Shown: positions 1 to 6,795 of the stretch, one piece after another
Numbering within the stretch: the stretch's first letter is position 1
Layout: the number at the start of each line of letters is the position of its first letter
Source of the DNA: Ensifer sp. MPMI2T
GTDB lineage: Bacteria > Pseudomonadota > Alphaproteobacteria > Rhizobiales > Rhizobiaceae
Length of the DNA: 63,462 bases
Reading direction: 5' to 3'
Assembly (NCBI RefSeq): GCF_004827385.1
Contig: NZ_SRXN01000037.1
Location: forward strand, 1-63,462
Program-made: the position numbers and the translations under genes
The notes under the pieces: model-generated
Seen by the model: the letters and a program-made list of their open reading frames with translations, nothing else
What the model was told of the DNA's origin: nothing
Databases searched by the model: none

Positions 1-733
1 CGGCAGCGTCGATGGCGAGCGTGACGGTTACCGGCGTGGCCGGCTGCTCGACGACGAGCGGGCTGGTGAAGCCGGTTGTCGCGGACTGTTGCGGGGTGGC
101 GGTGGGCGAGTTGTCGTTGCTTGCCGTGGCCGCAACGGTTTCGGTGGGTTCGTCAACCCATTCGGCGATGAGGTCGTGCTCGGGGAAGCTGCCGCCGATG
201 CTATACCTACCGTCGCTGGTGTAGACGTAGTGCCCGCTGTCGCCGCCAACCGGCACAAGCCACGGATAGTCGATCGGATCGTCAATATCGGCGTCACGCA
301 GTTCAGATGGTCCAGCTTTCCGACCGTCGCGCGTTTTATAGTAGCGGCCAGCAACGATCTGCAGCGGCGCTTCGGGTTGCTCCGCAACTGGCAGCGGTTC
401 CCATTTATCAGCACCCCACCAAGCTTCTCCGCCGCCTGTGTCCCAACGAACCCTGATTTTCCCGTTGTTGCTAGTTTCGTAAACCGTGCCGTTGCCAAGC
501 CCGAGGGTGCACGTTACCAGATCACCAACCTTCGGCTGCCAGGACTGCTCGACGAGCTCGAAGCGGTAGGCGTACATTCCCTCTTCGTAGCCTTCGTCGT
601 TGATGCATTGGACGAGATCGCCATCGTGGCGGACTACTTCGTAGATTCGTCCCTCAGTGAATTGGCCGCCGCCAGCTACGCTGAGGCAGCGCACCCGATC
701 CCCAACCTTAAACTTCTGCTCATTCGCACCCAT
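1..733 (-). CDS. Phage-type hypothetical protein with two SH3/KOW-like repeats (runs off window)
   Basis: The reading frame is open from ATG at 733 to the window edge, so about 244 residues are visible and the C-terminus is missing. The start overlaps the stop of the upstream gene (TGATG), which indicates translational coupling in a leftward operon. Two repeats sit in the first 120 residues: KVGDRVRC followed by GRIYEVVRHDGD, and KVGDLVTC followed by GTVYETSNNGKIRVRW. Both have the look of small SH3/KOW-like beta-barrels. The following region is rich in Pro, Thr and Ala. I recognise no catalytic motif and assign no function. The long plus-strand frame covering the same bases is a shadow. Confidence 0.75.
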   Translation of the reverse strand, partial: MGANEQKFKVGDRVRCLSVAGGGQFTEGRIYEVVRHDGDLVQCINDEGYEEGMYAYRFELVEQSWQPKVGDLVTCTLGLGNGTVYETSNNGKIRVRWDTGGGEAWWGADKWEPLPVAEQPEAPLQIVAGRYYKTRDGRKAGPSELRDADIDDPIDYPWLVPVGGDSGHYVYTSDGRYSIGGSFPEHDLIAEWVDEPTETVAATASNDNSPTATPQQSATTGFTSPLVVEQPATPVTVTLAIDAA

Positions 734-1023
734 CACGCTGCTCCTTCCGTATCGTCGCTAGGCAGCAACGTGCGCGGCTTGGTGAAATCAACCTTGATTA
801 CGTTGCCTGTGGGGTCAGGCTCTTTCGCCTTCGTTGGCGGCTCGTCTTCGTTCTCAACGACCTGCAGTTCCCATTCGTGGAAAGCAAGAACGGCAAGCGA
901 CGGGCTGCTGCGGATGTAGATGAGGCTACCAGCAACGCCGATGACGATGCCGAATACGTTGGTGTTCATCTTGTGCTCGACGACGTCGCCTACGCCGATG
1001 TAATCGCAATCAGGGCAACTCAT
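733..1023 (-). CDS. Small phage hypothetical protein, SH3/KOW-like
   Basis: This 96-residue protein starts at ATG 1023, overlapping the stop of the HTH gene (ATGA), and its own stop overlaps the next start (TGATG). The three genes therefore form one coupled leftward unit. The N-terminus has a CPDC pair (residues 3-6), which could bind metal. VGDVVEH (residues 11-17) and VFGIVIGVAGSLIYIR (residues 23-38) resemble the SH3-like repeats of the downstream protein. The C-terminal 35 residues are charged and low complexity. It looks like an early-region accessory protein of unknown function. Confidence 0.75.
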   Translation of the reverse strand: MSCPDCDYIGVGDVVEHKMNTNVFGIVIGVAGSLIYIRSSPSLAVLAFHEWELQVVENEDEPPTKAKEPDPTGNVIKVDFTKPRTLLPSDDTEGAA

Positions 1024-1370
1024 GCCGCCACCTGCTGCAGAGCGTATTCGTGGACAGCCAAGCCGGCCGCCATCACTTCGTCTTCGGCGTTGTCGTCTGC
1101 CGCTGTCCGCACCACCGTCACCGGCACCATGCCGCTCAGCGTCGAGCAGCCGCCGTTGCGCGGCGTCATGCGGGTTACGCGGTCGGGGTTGTTGTCGTTT
1201 GCCGGTCCCGGCAGCGTTGGTGCCAAGGCCGCCACGCCGTACTCGCGACGAAGGCGCTGGTAAACGGTCATCGGCTTGAGACCGGCTGCTTCGGAAATCT
1301 GAGCGATGCTTGCGCCGCTCTGTCTCATGGCGAACATTTCATCCATGGACGCGTTGCTTTGTAGCGTCAT
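1020..1370 (-). CDS. Small helix-turn-helix DNA-binding protein of the phage-like element
   Basis: It encodes 116 residues. The start at 1370 was chosen over an upstream in-frame start because AGGAG lies at a suitable distance (rightmost bases 1374-1380) and the longer form would run into the divergent regulatory region. Residues 9-40 (MDEMFAMRQSGASIAQISEA, then AAGLKPMTVYQRLRR) form a classic resolvase/XRE-like helix-turn-helix. The rest is acidic and unfamiliar. It is the first gene of the leftward unit and is divergent from the repressor gene, the position where temperate phages keep a Cro/CII-like regulator. That role is inference. Confidence 0.75.
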   Translation of the reverse strand: MTLQSNASMDEMFAMRQSGASIAQISEAAGLKPMTVYQRLRREYGVAALAPTLPGPANDNNPDRVTRMTPRNGGCSTLSGMVPVTVVRTAADDNAEDEVMAAGLAVHEYALQQVAA

Positions 1371-1419
1371 GTGGTCTCCTCTTGTGGTGGTGAATCGGCG
1401 GGTGGTTGACCGCAGTTTT

Positions 1420-1477
1420 GTTTTGTAGTATAGCTTTACAAATTTGTCAAGCGCCCACGGCGCAGTGTAGGTGCTAC
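1420..1477. promoter_or_regulatory. Divergent promoter/operator between HTH gene and repressor
   Basis: The gap between the two divergent regulators contains a perfect 10-bp palindrome ACAAATTTGT at 1438-1447. On the minus strand it is part of CTTGACAAATTTG (1451-1439), which includes a consensus -35 hexamer TTGACA reading leftward. A TATACT/TACAAA segment follows, but its spacing to the -35 is not clearly ideal. The same 13 bases recur at 2052-2064. The likely reading is a repressor operator overlapping the leftward promoter. Confidence 0.5.
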
Positions 1478-2056
1478 ATGTCACGCCTTTCCCAAATGTT
1501 GAAGAATGAACAAGCAAAACGCGGTCAGAAAGACCGTGAGGCAGCAGCCGAGATCGATGTACTGCAGCAGACGTTCAGCGCCTGGAAACACGGCAGCTTG
1601 CCGCGTCCGAACAAATACGACGCAGTCGCAGCCTATCTGAAGATATCTCACGACATGCTTGACGAGCTCGTCGAGGAAGCGCGCCATAGCACAGGCAGCA
1701 CGAAATTGCCGCAACTGGATAAGGCGCGCGAGTACGGCCGCGTCTCCGATCGCAAGGAAGGCAAGTTCAAGTTCGACAGCCTGCCGACAAGCAAGTATGC
1801 GGCGCGAATCGACACGAACGTCATGGAACCGGCATTGCTCTACGGTCGGAAAGCCTGGCTTGATCCGGCAGTCTGGCCCGCCATCGGTCACGAAGTCATC
1901 GTGCACGGCAGGCGCGGCGCTGCGTGGCTCGGTCGTCTTGCCGCGATGGATGACAGCAAGGCAGTCATCGAAAACGCATCTGGTCGCATCGTGATCGACG
2001 ATGTCCAAGCCATTCATGCCGTTGTCCTTTCGGAGCGTGTTGCGGGTGACACTTGA
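1478..2056 (+). CDS. XRE/CI-like phage repressor lacking the autocleavage serine
   Basis: It encodes 192 residues. Residues 1-60 carry an XRE-type HTH (LQQTFSAWKHG, then YDAVAAYLKISHDMLDELV). Residues 115-185 resemble the S24/LexA-like C-terminal fold of phage repressors: NVMEPALLYGRKAWLDP, GHEVIVH, then a strand-rich end. In autocleaving repressors the corresponding motif is SMEP; here Val replaces the nucleophilic Ser, so self-cleavage looks unlikely. ATG 1478 is used because it begins the HTH; the ribosome site is weak. Its stop codon lies inside the second copy of the operator-like motif. It probably maintains lysogeny or quiescence of the element. Confidence 0.75.
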   Translation: MSRLSQMLKNEQAKRGQKDREAAAEIDVLQQTFSAWKHGSLPRPNKYDAVAAYLKISHDMLDELVEEARHSTGSTKLPQLDKAREYGRVSDRKEGKFKFDSLPTSKYAARIDTNVMEPALLYGRKAWLDPAVWPAIGHEVIVHGRRGAAWLGRLAAMDDSKAVIENASGRIVIDDVQAIHAVVLSERVAGDT

Positions 2057-2064
2057 CAAATTTG
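2052..2064 (+). promoter_or_regulatory. Second copy of operator-like CTTGACAAATTTG motif
   Basis: These 13 bases match the motif at 1451-1439 exactly (opposite strand). It contains TTGACA and the near-palindrome ACAAATTTGC, and the repressor stop codon (TGA 2054-2056) lies within it. It may be a second repressor site or a rightward -35; no convincing -10 follows. Confidence 0.35.
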
Positions 2065-2175
2065 CGAAACCTTGGTAGGGCTTCGTTGCGTCTGTGGTGG
2101 GCGTATGGAACGATCTTGAGTACAATTGGCTTTTTGAGAAACACGGGCCAGTCTCCTCCTCGATCTAGTACGAAG

Positions 2176-2240
2176 CACTCCCTCGATCCGCTAAGCGTTG
2201 GTGGCGGCCGAAAGGTCGGATCGAGGGAGTGTGTTTTATG
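2176..2240 (+). terminator. Long perfect hairpin downstream of the repressor gene
   Basis: A perfect 15-bp inverted repeat (2176-2190 and 2217-2231, arms CACTCCCTCGATCCG and its complement) encloses 26 bases and is followed on the plus strand by TGTTTTA. It lies 120 bp after the repressor stop and just past the end of the leftward unit that starts at 3245. It could terminate the repressor transcript, or be the 3' end of a small RNA. Confidence 0.45.
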
Positions 2241-2355
2241 CGATCGGACGCTCTTTTGCGGTCTTCGGATCCATATTTGGTTCCAGGTTGCCGGTTACCG
2301 CCTCCGGCACGCGCAGTTGCGCGTGCGTCCTGGTAGCGCCGCCCTCACCCTTCAC
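2236..2355 (-). CDS. Possible 39-aa ORF overlapping no other gene, start uncertain
   Basis: On the minus strand a frame with protein-like composition (ending NMDPKTAKERPIA) stops with TAA at 2236-2238. The only conventional start is GTG at 2355, without a good ribosome site, but the frame stays open upstream to about 2425, overlapping the end of the 97-aa gene in another frame. It may be a small coupled gene with an unusual start, or the displaced C-terminus of the 97-aa gene after a frameshift. The evidence is weak. Confidence 0.25.
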   Translation of the reverse strand: MKGEGGATRTHAQLRVPEAVTGNLEPNMDPKTAKERPIA

Positions 2356-2368
2356 AATCGCGCTAAGT

Positions 2369-2662
2369 TCATCGCCGATGCCGTGCAGCCTTGTCGACAG
2401 CTTCGCGGTGTTGTCGATGCTTCTCTACGGCTGCGATGATCTGTTCAACCAGCGGCAAGCGGCGGTTGATATCTTCAGCCAGTTCGTCGAGCTCGCGACC
2501 GCGCACAGTGAATTCGAATACAGGCCAAGAATCGTCTAGTTTGAAGCGGTCAATGGCGACCTCAGCCGAGTACGACATGCGCTCGCGCAATGCGCTGTAG
2601 TTGCCCTTTAGCGTGACCTTGACGCCTCTCTTGGCGAGGTCTGCTACTAGTTTATTGAACAT
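2369..2662 (-). CDS. Hypothetical phage protein, 97 aa
   Basis: ATG 2662 is preceded by AGAAGGAG, a strong ribosome site, which rejects the longer upstream frame. The protein begins MFNKLVADLAKRGVKVTLKG, has a basic N-terminal helix, then a mixed region with FEFTVRGRELDELAEDINRR, and ends in a very basic His/Arg-rich tail. No family was recognised. It follows the tandem-HTH gene by 34 bp in the same direction and is probably co-transcribed with it. The odd tail, with another open frame overlapping it, raises the possibility of a frameshift near 2420. Confidence 0.65.
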   Translation of the reverse strand: MFNKLVADLAKRGVKVTLKGNYSALRERMSYSAEVAIDRFKLDDSWPVFEFTVRGRELDELAEDINRRLPLVEQIIAAVEKHRQHREAVDKAARHRR

Positions 2663-2696
2663 TTTCTGTCTCCTTCTGGTGGTGGGTGGTGGGTGG

Positions 2697-3245
2697 TTAG
2701 GCGGCGCAATCGGTTGTTGCGTCGCCGTTATCGTTGGCGCTTGGCAACGCTGTTGGCGGGATTTCGTACTTGGCGTTATGGTGTCTGTTGTCTGATGCCC
2801 AGTTAAGCGCGGATTGGATGTGGACCCATCCATTCGACAGATGCGGCATGCCCATGTCGCACCAACGCTTCACCGCACTCTGAGACGCGCCAATTCTTTT
2901 TGCGAACGACTTTCTCTGCTCATATTCCTCTGGATGGTCTACCCAGAACGGCAAGATCTGCGGATCCATTTTCTTTTGGGCTGATGCCCATGCCATCACC
3001 TTTTGAGGAAGCAGCCGCCCGTTCGGCATGAATGGACATCCCCTCAATTCGAAGCGACGCAACGTTTCCAGGGAAAGGCCGTACTGGTTCGCAAAGTCGA
3101 CCTTCCTGACGGACCCGTCGTTGATGGATGCGCTTTTTGCTGCGCGTCTGTTGGTTGCGAGGAAGTCGCGAACCCACGCGTCACCGGCATCAACTGGAAC
3201 GCCTAATTCTGTAATGGGTAGGCCATTTGCGACCCACGACTGCAT
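2697..3245 (-). CDS. Tandem helix-turn-helix phage protein (terminase small-subunit/Nu1-like)
   Basis: It encodes 182 residues from ATG 3245. Two HTH repeats are visible. The first (about residues 55-100) contains FANQYGLSLETLRRFELRGCPFMPNGR. The second (about 112-155) contains FAKRIGASQSAVKRWCDMGMPHLSNG. This pattern of a winged HTH reading a sequence, then a small-to-moderate P-x-x-x-x-G turn, is typical of Nu1-like terminase small subunits and related phage DNA-binding proteins. The ribosome site is poor. The frame is open further upstream, but that part lies on top of the methyltransferase. The proposed start overlaps the divergent methyltransferase start by 32 bp, which is unusual. Confidence 0.6.
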   Translation of the reverse strand: MQSWVANGLPITELGVPVDAGDAWVRDFLATNRRAAKSASINDGSVRKVDFANQYGLSLETLRRFELRGCPFMPNGRLLPQKVMAWASAQKKMDPQILPFWVDHPEEYEQRKSFAKRIGASQSAVKRWCDMGMPHLSNGWVHIQSALNWASDNRHHNAKYEIPPTALPSANDNGDATTDCAA

Positions 3246-4023
3246 ACCTTTTGTCCTGCCGTGGCGGCGTGAGAATTCCGGTGGCTTTTCGCTAGGACTT
3301 GAGGCGACTGGATATTTTGAAACAGCAGCGCTCTGCGAAATCTCCAAATTCCCGCAAAAGGTTCTTAAGAAAAACTGGCCAGAGGTGCCTATATATGAAG
3401 ATGTTACAAAACTCAACGCAGACACTCTTCGGCGTGACGGAATCGGGTCGATCGACGTCATTACGGGTGGTTTCCCCTGCCAAGATATTTCCACAGCGGG
3501 AAAGCAAGCAGGCATCAAGAGCGGGACAAGATCAGGACTTTGGTCCGAGATCGATAGACTTGTTGGCGAGCTACGACCGAAACTCGTCATTGTGGAGAAC
3601 GTCGCAAACTTGCTTGCTGGGCCATCAGAGCGACCAGGGGCATGGTTTGGCCGAGTTCTCGGAGACTTGGCCGAGCGCGGGTATGATGCAGAATGGGAAA
3701 ATATACCGGCGTCGGCCTTGGGCGCTTCCCATCGCCGAGAGCGCGTCTGGGTTGTGGCCTACAGTCAGGGCCTCGATGGGAAGCCCATCTGCCCCATCCT
3801 CGGAAGGGAAGTCACGCTTGGAGTACGAAGTTGGTGGGTACCCGAACCCGACGTGGGCAGAGTGGCTAATGGGGTTCCCGATGGGGCACACAGACTTAAG
3901 GGGCTTGGCAACGCAGTCGTCCCGTACATCCCAGAATTCATCGGACACAGAATAGCGAGAGCGCTTGGCCTCGCTGCGAACGACAACGAACCGACAATTG
4001 CTGCGCAAGCACAATCGGCATGA
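3214..4023 (+). CDS. C5 cytosine DNA methyltransferase (phage type), N-terminus degraded
   Basis: It encodes 269 residues from ATG 3214 (start uncertain). Family motifs in order: GGFSLGLEATGYFE (part of motif I), GGFPCQDIS with the catalytic Pro-Cys (motif IV), VIVENVANLL (motif VI), ASHRRERVWVV (motif VIII), and LGNAVVP (motif X). The spacer between motifs VIII and X is only about 50 residues, as in compact phage enzymes. The usual beginning of motif I, FxGxGG, is absent: the sequence reads RRENSGG, so cofactor binding is doubtful. It would methylate cytosine in a short target if active. A terminator follows at 4037. The same DNA is also open in the +1 frame. Confidence 0.75.
   Translation: MGRPFATHDCIPFVLPWRRENSGGFSLGLEATGYFETAALCEISKFPQKVLKKNWPEVPIYEDVTKLNADTLRRDGIGSIDVITGGFPCQDISTAGKQAGIKSGTRSGLWSEIDRLVGELRPKLVIVENVANLLAGPSERPGAWFGRVLGDLAERGYDAEWENIPASALGASHRRERVWVVAYSQGLDGKPICPILGREVTLGVRSWWVPEPDVGRVANGVPDGAHRLKGLGNAVVPYIPEFIGHRIARALGLAANDNEPTIAAQAQSA
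3299..3955 (+). CDS. Overlapping +1-frame ORF resembling a separate phage protein family
   Basis: This frame lies wholly inside the methyltransferase gene, open for 218 codons from TTG 3299. It is not an ordinary shadow. The peptides GPRSIDLLASYD, SLWRTSQTCLL, LAEFSETWPSAGMMQNGK, SGLWPT and NPTWAEWLMGFPMGHTDL appear in this order. From memory they match a widespread phage protein family that usually has its own gene near cytosine methyltransferases. Whether the frame is translated here is unknown; no good ribosome site was seen at 3299. It may instead record how that family arose by overprinting. Confidence 0.35.
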   Translation: MRRLDILKQQRSAKSPNSRKRFLRKTGQRCLYMKMLQNSTQTLFGVTESGRSTSLRVVSPAKIFPQRESKQASRAGQDQDFGPRSIDLLASYDRNSSLWRTSQTCLLGHQSDQGHGLAEFSETWPSAGMMQNGKIYRRRPWALPIAESASGLWPTVRASMGSPSAPSSEGKSRLEYEVGGYPNPTWAEWLMGFPMGHTDLRGLATQSSRTSQNSSDTE

Positions 4024-4036
4024 CCTGTTGATAAAT

Positions 4037-4060
4037 AACCCGCTTCGGCGGGTTTCTTTT
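4037..4060 (+). terminator. Rho-independent terminator after methyltransferase
   Basis: A stem AACCCGC with loop TTCG and its complement GCGGGTT, followed by TCTTTTT, starts 13 bp after the methyltransferase stop. It closes the element's rightward transcription before the attachment site. Confidence 0.85.
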
Positions 4061-4155
4061 TGCCTTGGCCGCCAACTTGTACAAAACCTGTACACACCGA
4101 TTCCGCGAACACGCGCACGCCATACGGCATATATACTTTTGCACTTTAAGCAAAA

Positions 4156-4203
4156 CCCTTGGTAAGGGAGAGGCCGAGAGTTCAAATCTCTCTAGCAGCA
4201 CCA
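4156..4203 (+). other. Attachment site: duplicated 3' part of tRNA-Thr(GGT)
   Basis: The segment begins in the anticodon stem (CCC), has the loop TTGGTAA with anticodon GGT, then GGGAG. The T-arm follows as GAGAG, TTCAAAT, CTCTC, and the 3' acceptor strand TAGCAGC with A and CCA at 4200-4203. The D-arm and 5' acceptor half are missing: bases left of 4156 do not pair. This is the hallmark of an integrase attachment core at the far end of an element inserted in a tRNA gene. Core chromosomal genes begin to the right, so the element lies to the left. Confidence 0.85.
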
Positions 4204-4540
4204 GTTTTCTCTAAATGAAAACAACGCACTTTAGCGACACTGTTCCGGCTGACACTCCAGAACAAAAGTGCACAGTTGCGCATCAATCTGAATAGCTCTG
4301 TGGCACAGATCTGGCACAGCCTGTTCACGCGGTGTTCTCCTCCTTTGATTTCCGATTTGATTAAATTTCAAACAGTGCCTACATTGTAGGCATACAATCC
4401 TCATTGTGCTGTTGACCACGGATGTACTGGCAGCGGCATGAGGTGGACGAAGAGAGGTCGGGCTTACCCGGCCTTTTTTGTTGCCTGCTGCTCGCGAGAT
4501 GCCAATCTATGCGGTTATACGGTGTGATGGGAGAGATGAC
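4204..4540. other. Intergenic stretch with terminator at its right end
   Basis: No credible gene is seen between the tRNA fragment and the small gene at 4541. A short inverted repeat (CCTACATTGTAGG, 4378-4390) and a rightward terminator (4456-4479) are the only structures noted. Confidence 0.6.
4456..4479 (+). terminator. Rho-independent terminator
   Basis: A stem GGTCGGG, loop CTTA, and CCCGGCC is followed by six T. No clear gene precedes it on the plus strand, so it may end an unannotated RNA or leader. A similar string TTACCCGGCCC plus T6 recurs at 4778-4795 after the small gene. Confidence 0.6.
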
Positions 4541-4768
4541 ATGGCGAGAAGCAAGGAACACATCGATAACCTATTGAGATTGCGTCAGGAATTGGTCGAG
4601 CGTCGACGCGACGTTGCCAGCAATGAAGAGCCAGGCGAGATCGTGGCAACTGCAAAGGGCGTGATTGAATTTCAGATGAGCATCGAGGCGATCGATCGAG
4701 CCATAGACGACGAAAAAAGGCTACACGGGGCTTCAGTAACCCGATCGGGTAGAGCCCCTGAGCCTTGA
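4541..4768 (+). CDS. Small hypothetical protein, 75 aa
   Basis: ATG 4541 is preceded by GGGAGAG. The protein starts MARSKEHIDNLLRLRQELVE and is predicted mostly helical and charged, with VVxxR-type heptads suggesting a short coiled coil. No domain was recognised. Its 3' end overlaps a strong hairpin (GGGGCT at 4727-4732 pairing with AGCCCC at 4753-4758, inner ACCCGATCGGGT), followed by a T-tract near 4790, a possible terminator. A longer upstream start has no ribosome site. Confidence 0.55.
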   Translation: MARSKEHIDNLLRLRQELVERRRDVASNEEPGEIVATAKGVIEFQMSIEAIDRAIDDEKRLHGASVTRSGRAPEP

Positions 4769-4931
4769 CTGCAACCTTACCCGGCCCTTTTTTGTCCAAT
4801 AGGACCGAACTTCGGGAGGCACTTCGCCCCTGACAGCGCCGGTTTCTTCCGCTACAAGCAATTTGCGCCGACCACGACGTTCACCCAAGCGTAAATCAGC
4901 CTCGGGCGCAGATCGCGGAAGGGCCGCCCCA

Positions 4932-6554
4932 TCACCCGCGCAGCCCCGGCGCTTCCTGTCCAGTGCGCTCCACGTATTCGATGTAGCCACCGCCATATTG
5001 ATGGATCCCGTCGGGCGTCAGCTCCAGCACCCGGTTGGAGAGTGCCGACAGGAAGCGGCGGTCGTGTGAGACGAACAGCATGGTGCCCTCGTAGGCCGAG
5101 AGTGCCTTGATCAGCATTTCCTTCGTATCGAGATCGAGGTGGTTGGTCGGCTCGTCGAGGACGAGGAAGTTCGGCGGGTCGAACAGCATCGCGGCCATCA
5201 CTAACCGCGCCTTCTCGCCGCCGGAGAGTACCCGGCACCGCTTCTCGACGTCATCGCCGGAAAAGCCGAAGCAGCCGGCCAGCGCCCGGAGCGGCGCCTG
5301 CCCGGCCTTCGGGAAACGCTCCTCCAGCCACTGAAGGATGGTGCTGTCGCCGTCGAGGAGGTCCATGGAGTGCTGGGCGAAATAGCCGAGCTTGACGCTA
5401 GCGCCGAGCAACACGCTACCCTTGTCCGGCGTGGTGGTGCCGGTGACCAGCTTGAGCAGTGTCGACTTGCCGGCGCCGTTGATGCCCATGATGCACCAGC
5501 GTTCGCGCCGGCGGACCATGAAGTCGAGGCCGTCATAGATCGTCCGGCTGCCATAGGCCTTGTGGACATTCTTGAGGTTGACGACGTCTTCGCCGGAGCG
5601 CGGAGCCGGCAGGAATTCAAAGGCGACCGTCTGACGGCGACGCGGCGGCTCGACACGGTCGATCTTTTCAAGCTTCTTCACCCGGCTTTGAACCTGCGAG
5701 GCGTGAGAGGCGCGGGCCTTGAAACGTTCGATGAACTTGATCTCCTTGGCGAGCATCGCCTGCTGGCGCTCGAACTGCGCTTGCTGTTGCCTCTCGTTCA
5801 GCGCCCGCTGTTCTTCATAGAAGCCATAATCGCCGGAATAGGTCGTCAGCCCGCCGCCGTCGATCTCGATGATCTTCGTGACGATCCGGTTCATGAACTC
5901 ACGGTCGTGGGACGTCATCAGCAGGGCGCCGTCATAGCCTTTCAGGAAATCTTCCAGCCAGATCAGGCTCTCCAGATCGAGATGGTTGCTCGGCTCGTCG
6001 AGCAGCATGACGTCCGGGCGCATCAGCAGGATGCGGGCGAGCGCCACGCGCATCTTCCAGCCGCCCGACAGCTTGGCGACATCGCCGTCCATCATCTCCT
6101 GGCTGAAGCTCAGTCCCGCCAGAACCTCGCGGGCACGCCCCTCCAGGGCGTAGCCATCAAGCTCCTCGTAGCGCGCCTGCACCTCGCCATAGCGTTCGAT
6201 GATCGCATCCATTTCATCCATGCGGTCCGGATCCGACATCGCCATTTCAAGCTCGCGCAGCTCCGCCGCCACCGCGCTGACCGGTCCCGCCCCTTCCATC
6301 ACCTCGGCGACCGCCGACCGTCCGGCCATCTCGCCGACGTCTTGATCGAAATAGCCGATCGTCATGCCTTTCTCGACTGAGACCTGTCCCTCGTCCGGCA
6401 GTTCCTCGCCCGTGATCATCCGAAAGAGCGTCGTCTTTCCCGCCCCGTTCGGGCCGACAAGACCAATCTTCTCTCCACGGTTCAGTGCTGCTGAGGCTTC
6501 GATGTAGAGGATGCGGTGACTGTTGGACTTGCTGATATTATCGATACGGATCAT
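4932..6554 (-). CDS. ABC-F family ATPase (YbiT/Uup-like)
   Basis: It encodes 540 residues with two ABC ATPase domains and no membrane segments, the ABC-F architecture of ribosome-associated translation factors. Domain 1: Walker A GPNGAGKT (about residue 36), signature LSGGWKMR, Walker B VMLLDEPSNHLD. A charged linker (about 250-310, QQQAQFERQQAML) is the P-site tRNA interaction motif. Domain 2: GINGAGKS, signature LSGGEKAR, FLVLDEPTNHLD. ATG 6554 begins the conserved MIRIDNISKS; the longer upstream frame is low complexity. It stands alone, divergent from the gene at 6796. The exact subfamily is not certain. Confidence 0.9.
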   Translation of the reverse strand: MIRIDNISKSNSHRILYIEASAALNRGEKIGLVGPNGAGKTTLFRMITGEELPDEGQVSVEKGMTIGYFDQDVGEMAGRSAVAEVMEGAGPVSAVAAELRELEMAMSDPDRMDEMDAIIERYGEVQARYEELDGYALEGRAREVLAGLSFSQEMMDGDVAKLSGGWKMRVALARILLMRPDVMLLDEPSNHLDLESLIWLEDFLKGYDGALLMTSHDREFMNRIVTKIIEIDGGGLTTYSGDYGFYEEQRALNERQQQAQFERQQAMLAKEIKFIERFKARASHASQVQSRVKKLEKIDRVEPPRRRQTVAFEFLPAPRSGEDVVNLKNVHKAYGSRTIYDGLDFMVRRRERWCIMGINGAGKSTLLKLVTGTTTPDKGSVLLGASVKLGYFAQHSMDLLDGDSTILQWLEERFPKAGQAPLRALAGCFGFSGDDVEKRCRVLSGGEKARLVMAAMLFDPPNFLVLDEPTNHLDLDTKEMLIKALSAYEGTMLFVSHDRRFLSALSNRVLELTPDGIHQYGGGYIEYVERTGQEAPGLRG

Positions 6555-6795
6555 GCGGAAGACGGCCTGGGTGGGAGTTGCGCGCCCCCTATGCCACGGC
6601 TCGGTGCCGCTGTCACGCGAACCCGCATCCTTTGTCATCGACGTTAGCCGCGCCGGTTGACGAGGTTGCCGCATTCAGATGCGTATAGCGCTAGGTCTCG
6701 ACCCGTGGTCAAAGCGTCGAACATCCTCTGATGCAATCGTGATTTACGTGGTCGGGCCGTGTACAATGGCGGTCTCTTTCACGGGAAGACTTCCC

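Noticed and set aside
89..919. 276-aa plus-strand ORF
   Set aside because: Antisense shadow of two leftward genes that are coupled by start-stop overlap and have protein-like repeats.
2053..2439. 128-aa plus-strand ORF starting at TTG over the repressor stop
   Set aside because: Runs through the hairpin and antisense to the 97-aa gene; composition not protein-like.
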